From contig JBHHYU010000030.1 in NCBI GenBank assembly GCA_046757725.1, positions 1-31,610 on the forward strand: DNA of 31,610 nucleotides, read 5' to 3'. Positions 29,636 through 31,610 of the stretch are shown here, piece by piece; position 1 is the first letter of the stretch; each line of letters opens with the position of its first letter. This DNA is from JBHHYU01 sp046757725 (GTDB lineage Bacteria > Desulfobacterota > Binatia > UBA9968). The notes beneath the pieces were generated by a model, which saw only the letters and a list, made by a program, of their open reading frames with translations, ran no database searches and was not told the DNA's origin. The position numbers were made by a program, and so were the translations under genes.

Positions 29636-31610
29636 CTAAACCTTAGCGAGCTTGACCCGTGTATCATAGAAGCTCGCGCTTCCGCCAATCGGGTCAGTCA
29701 GACAAACATTTTTAAGACCCCTGTCCGCCCGCATGACGGCGTTGGGGCATAGACCGGTTGCCCTGCGTGGATCTCCTTTGATGAGCTTACCGTCGATCTC
29801 CGCGTCTCCCGCCCCGTAGGCCCAGTGACCGTAGTGCCAGGATACCGCTACCACACCCGGCCGGAGCCCCTGGATCGGCAGTACCTTACCAGCCACAGGG
29901 ATTTTGCGGCCGTTCTGTAGGTCCCACACACCCTCTTGGTTCGTCACGGATGCGAGCTTGACTATGTCCCCGCGTTTGAATCCAAGGCGTGCCGCATCAA
30001 GCGCGCTCATAATCACAAAATTTTCCGGCAATGCCGAGGTCACCCAGTAGTTACCGACCGTCCTCGACTGCCCGCCGAATACCTCTTTGAAGGTAATGAG
30101 ATGGAACGGGTACTCGGCATCCTTGACCACCTGCCCTGACGCCTCCCGGGGCGGCTCAAAGATCGGCAGCCCGGAAAAGTTCCGACCCGTCATGGCGTTT
30201 TTGGCTCGAGCCACGTCTTCAACATACAGATTGAACTGTCCGTGAAAGGCGTGGGCCAGGTAGTTTCCCTTGTATGTCTTTGCGAAGTCTTCGTAACGTC
30301 CACCCCGGTTCAGCACGTATACCACGCGACGCCACAAGGACCCACCCAACAAGGCCTCCCACCGCTTCGGATCGAACACTGAAGGCGGCAAATGGCGTCG
30401 GGCCTGTTGAAATATCTTGAGCTCCTCTTCACTAGCCTCAGGGACCGCATCGCCTGGTTTATCCCCTGCCGCAATATTGGCTACTGCCCGGAGGTAGAAG
30501 TCGTCCGGCCTTAAGAAATCTTGCCCCGGCCCGAAGCCATCCTTCCCGTGACCGGGTAGTCCCAACTTCTCGGCAATGGCCAGCATGACGGCCTCCAAGG
30601 AGATGGGGATTTCCTCTCCATACACCTGCACCTTTTCAGTCAAAGGTGCCACGATGGGCTGCCGCACCTTGCTGCTCTTGGTATTCACATCCGGCGTCGT
30701 ATGCGGTGTCGCCCAGCGTTCCCAGATCGAAAGATCGGGGAAGAGGTAGTCTGCGTACATGGACGTTTCGCCAATCACGACATCACAAGCGAAAAAGAGC
30801 GGCAACTTTTTCGGATCGCCCAGATAATCCAGCGCCAAGTGTCCTGCCGGCGCCGCGAAGGCGGGAGTTCCCATGTGGAGAAATAGAGCCTGGATCGGAT
30901 AGGGATAGCCGGCGGCGGCCGCGGGGATAATCTCCTGATACACGTTGTTTGTAAACGGGTACCAGGGGCGCTTCGCTGGATATCCTGCGAACAGCGTACT
31001 CTCTTCATATTTCGCCTTTTCCTTCGTCAGCATGAGACCGAAGGCTTTCAGCGCCCCCGGGTGCAGTCCTTTCTTCACATTGAAGGGCTGCCCTTTCTTA
31101 CTTCCAAACTCGTGCCAGTGTCCCCCTCCGGATGTCAGTCCCCCCTTGTGGCCGCTATTCCCCACGAGTACATTGAGCGCGATAATTGCCTGGCCGTTGT
31201 AATACCCATTCGTATGCTGCACCGGCCCGCGGTACATTTCCGCTGCCACCTTTTTCCCGTGGGCCGTGAACTCGCGCGCAGTATCGGCGATGTCTCTAGC
31301 CTTCAGACCACAGGTATCGGCCCACGCAGTCAGGGAACGGGCAAAGGCCTGCTCTTTCAGAAGCTGAAAGGACGACTTGTAACGGATACCCTTCTCCTCG
31401 CCTTCCACCAGGAGGTCACCTTTTACTGGGACCCCTTTTCCGTTCGGATCCACGGGGATCAATCGCCCCTGATTGCGAACCACGAATCGATCGGCATCTC
31501 CAAGGCCGACATCCTTGGCTCGGAGTAATGGACCCGGATGTCCCTGCTCATCGAGGCGTACCAGCCATGTGGCATTGCTCCAACTGGGCTCGCCTGCCGC
31601 CTTTGCTGCC
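29636..31610 (-). CDS. molybdopterin-dependent oxidoreductase, 5' end outside window
   Basis: The frame is open from its stop at 29636 to the right edge, so the visible 658 codons are the C-terminal part of a larger DMSO-reductase-family catalytic subunit. Recognisable segments are VLVGNSGHKGGLTSGGG, the FFACDVVIGETSMYADYLFP domain typical of the family, and the molydopterin-binding C-terminal beta barrel (FHLITFKEVFGGQSRTVGNY, LGFKRGDIVKLAS, GLCPNAVMRAD). The closest impression is a tetrathionate/thiosulfate/arsenate reductase-like TtrA group, based on general pattern only. The N-terminal iron-sulfur motif and any Tat signal are off the window. The GTG at 31483 is not the true start, because the frame continues upstream. 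Confidence 0.85.
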   Translation of the reverse strand, partial: AAKAAGEPSWSNATWLVRLDEQGHPGPLLRAKDVGLGDADRFVVRNQGRLIPVDPNGKGVPVKGDLLVEGEEKGIRYKSSFQLLKEQAFARSLTAWADTCGLKARDIADTAREFTAHGKKVAAEMYRGPVQHTNGYYNGQAIIALNVLVGNSGHKGGLTSGGGHWHEFGSKKGQPFNVKKGLHPGALKAFGLMLTKEKAKYEESTLFAGYPAKRPWYPFTNNVYQEIIPAAAAGYPYPIQALFLHMGTPAFAAPAGHLALDYLGDPKKLPLFFACDVVIGETSMYADYLFPDLSIWERWATPHTTPDVNTKSSKVRQPIVAPLTEKVQVYGEEIPISLEAVMLAIAEKLGLPGHGKDGFGPGQDFLRPDDFYLRAVANIAAGDKPGDAVPEASEEELKIFQQARRHLPPSVFDPKRWEALLGGSLWRRVVYVLNRGGRYEDFAKTYKGNYLAHAFHGQFNLYVEDVARAKNAMTGRNFSGLPIFEPPREASGQVVKDAEYPFHLITFKEVFGGQSRTVGNYWVTSALPENFVIMSALDAARLGFKRGDIVKLASVTNQEGVWDLQNGRKIPVAGKVLPIQGLRPGVVAVSWHYGHWAYGAGDAEIDGKLIKGDPRRATGLCPNAVMRADRGLKNVCLTDPIGGSASFYDTRVKLAKV

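Noticed and set aside
31481..31483. GTG as start of the molybdopterin oxidoreductase
   Set aside because: The frame stays open to the window edge and reads like protein, so the true start is outside.

Overview
The window carries about two dozen protein genes of a Gram-negative-type, probably anaerobic or microaerophilic bacterium of moderate GC content (roughly 50-55 % by eye). Supporting this are a split pyruvate:ferredoxin oxidoreductase, oxygen-labile class I fumarase, a molybdopterin oxidoreductase, sigma-54 promoters with an NtrC-type regulator, and a cold-shock/hibernation-factor fusion. Lineages such as Nitrospirota, Methylomirabilota (NC10) or Desulfobacterota would fit, but I cannot assign one from sequence alone. 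I see no phage, insertion sequence, CRISPR array, tRNA or rRNA.

Layout. 1-459: a sigma-70 promoter and a structured, unidentified RNA ahead of an RpoD-like sigma factor (460-2067). 2106-6406 (minus): a small Cys-rich protein, a single-CBS protein, an NtrC-family response regulator and its soluble GAF/PAS histidine kinase. 6407-8010: a decayed or orphan reading frame and a luciferase-like flavin oxidoreductase. 8011-12785: stress genes, namely a DksA-zinc-finger/BON fusion, a YbaK-type deacylase with protein-isoaspartate methyltransferase, a small exported protein, a ribosome-hibernation/cold-shock fusion with an apparent AUC start, and a frameshifted Hsp20 remnant. 12784-16910 (minus): the two PFOR polypeptides with a CBS-pair gene between them. 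17227-19972: a universal stress protein, a class II aldolase-family protein and a bicupin. 20145-26715 (minus): a TCA/C4 block, citrate synthase, isocitrate dehydrogenase, malate dehydrogenase, fumarase alpha and beta, and a carboxylase transferase subunit. 26824-31610 (minus): an AhpD-like protein, a radical SAM/SPASM protein, a second universal stress protein and a molybdopterin oxidoreductase that runs off the window end.

How they work together. The central observation is a regulatory layer that coordinates otherwise unrelated genes. Six intergenic sites fit the sigma-54 core (GG-N10-GC, most with near-consensus TGGCA and TTGC). They precede the DksA-BON gene, pcm-ybaK, the exported protein, PFOR, the first universal stress protein and the radical SAM gene. 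A seventh, weaker one precedes the response regulator. An 18-bp dyad close to TTTCTCA-N4-TGAGAAA lies upstream of these promoters. Its centre is about 60 or 100 bp from the -12 element in five cases and about 195 bp in one. Two more copies, 30 bp apart, lie just in front of the NtrC-family regulator gene itself. The simplest reading is an undescribed local sigma-54 regulon. The kinase/regulator pair at 2734-6406 would switch on protein repair, ribosome hibernation, stress proteins and ferredoxin-linked pyruvate metabolism together, probably on starvation or a redox/energy shift.
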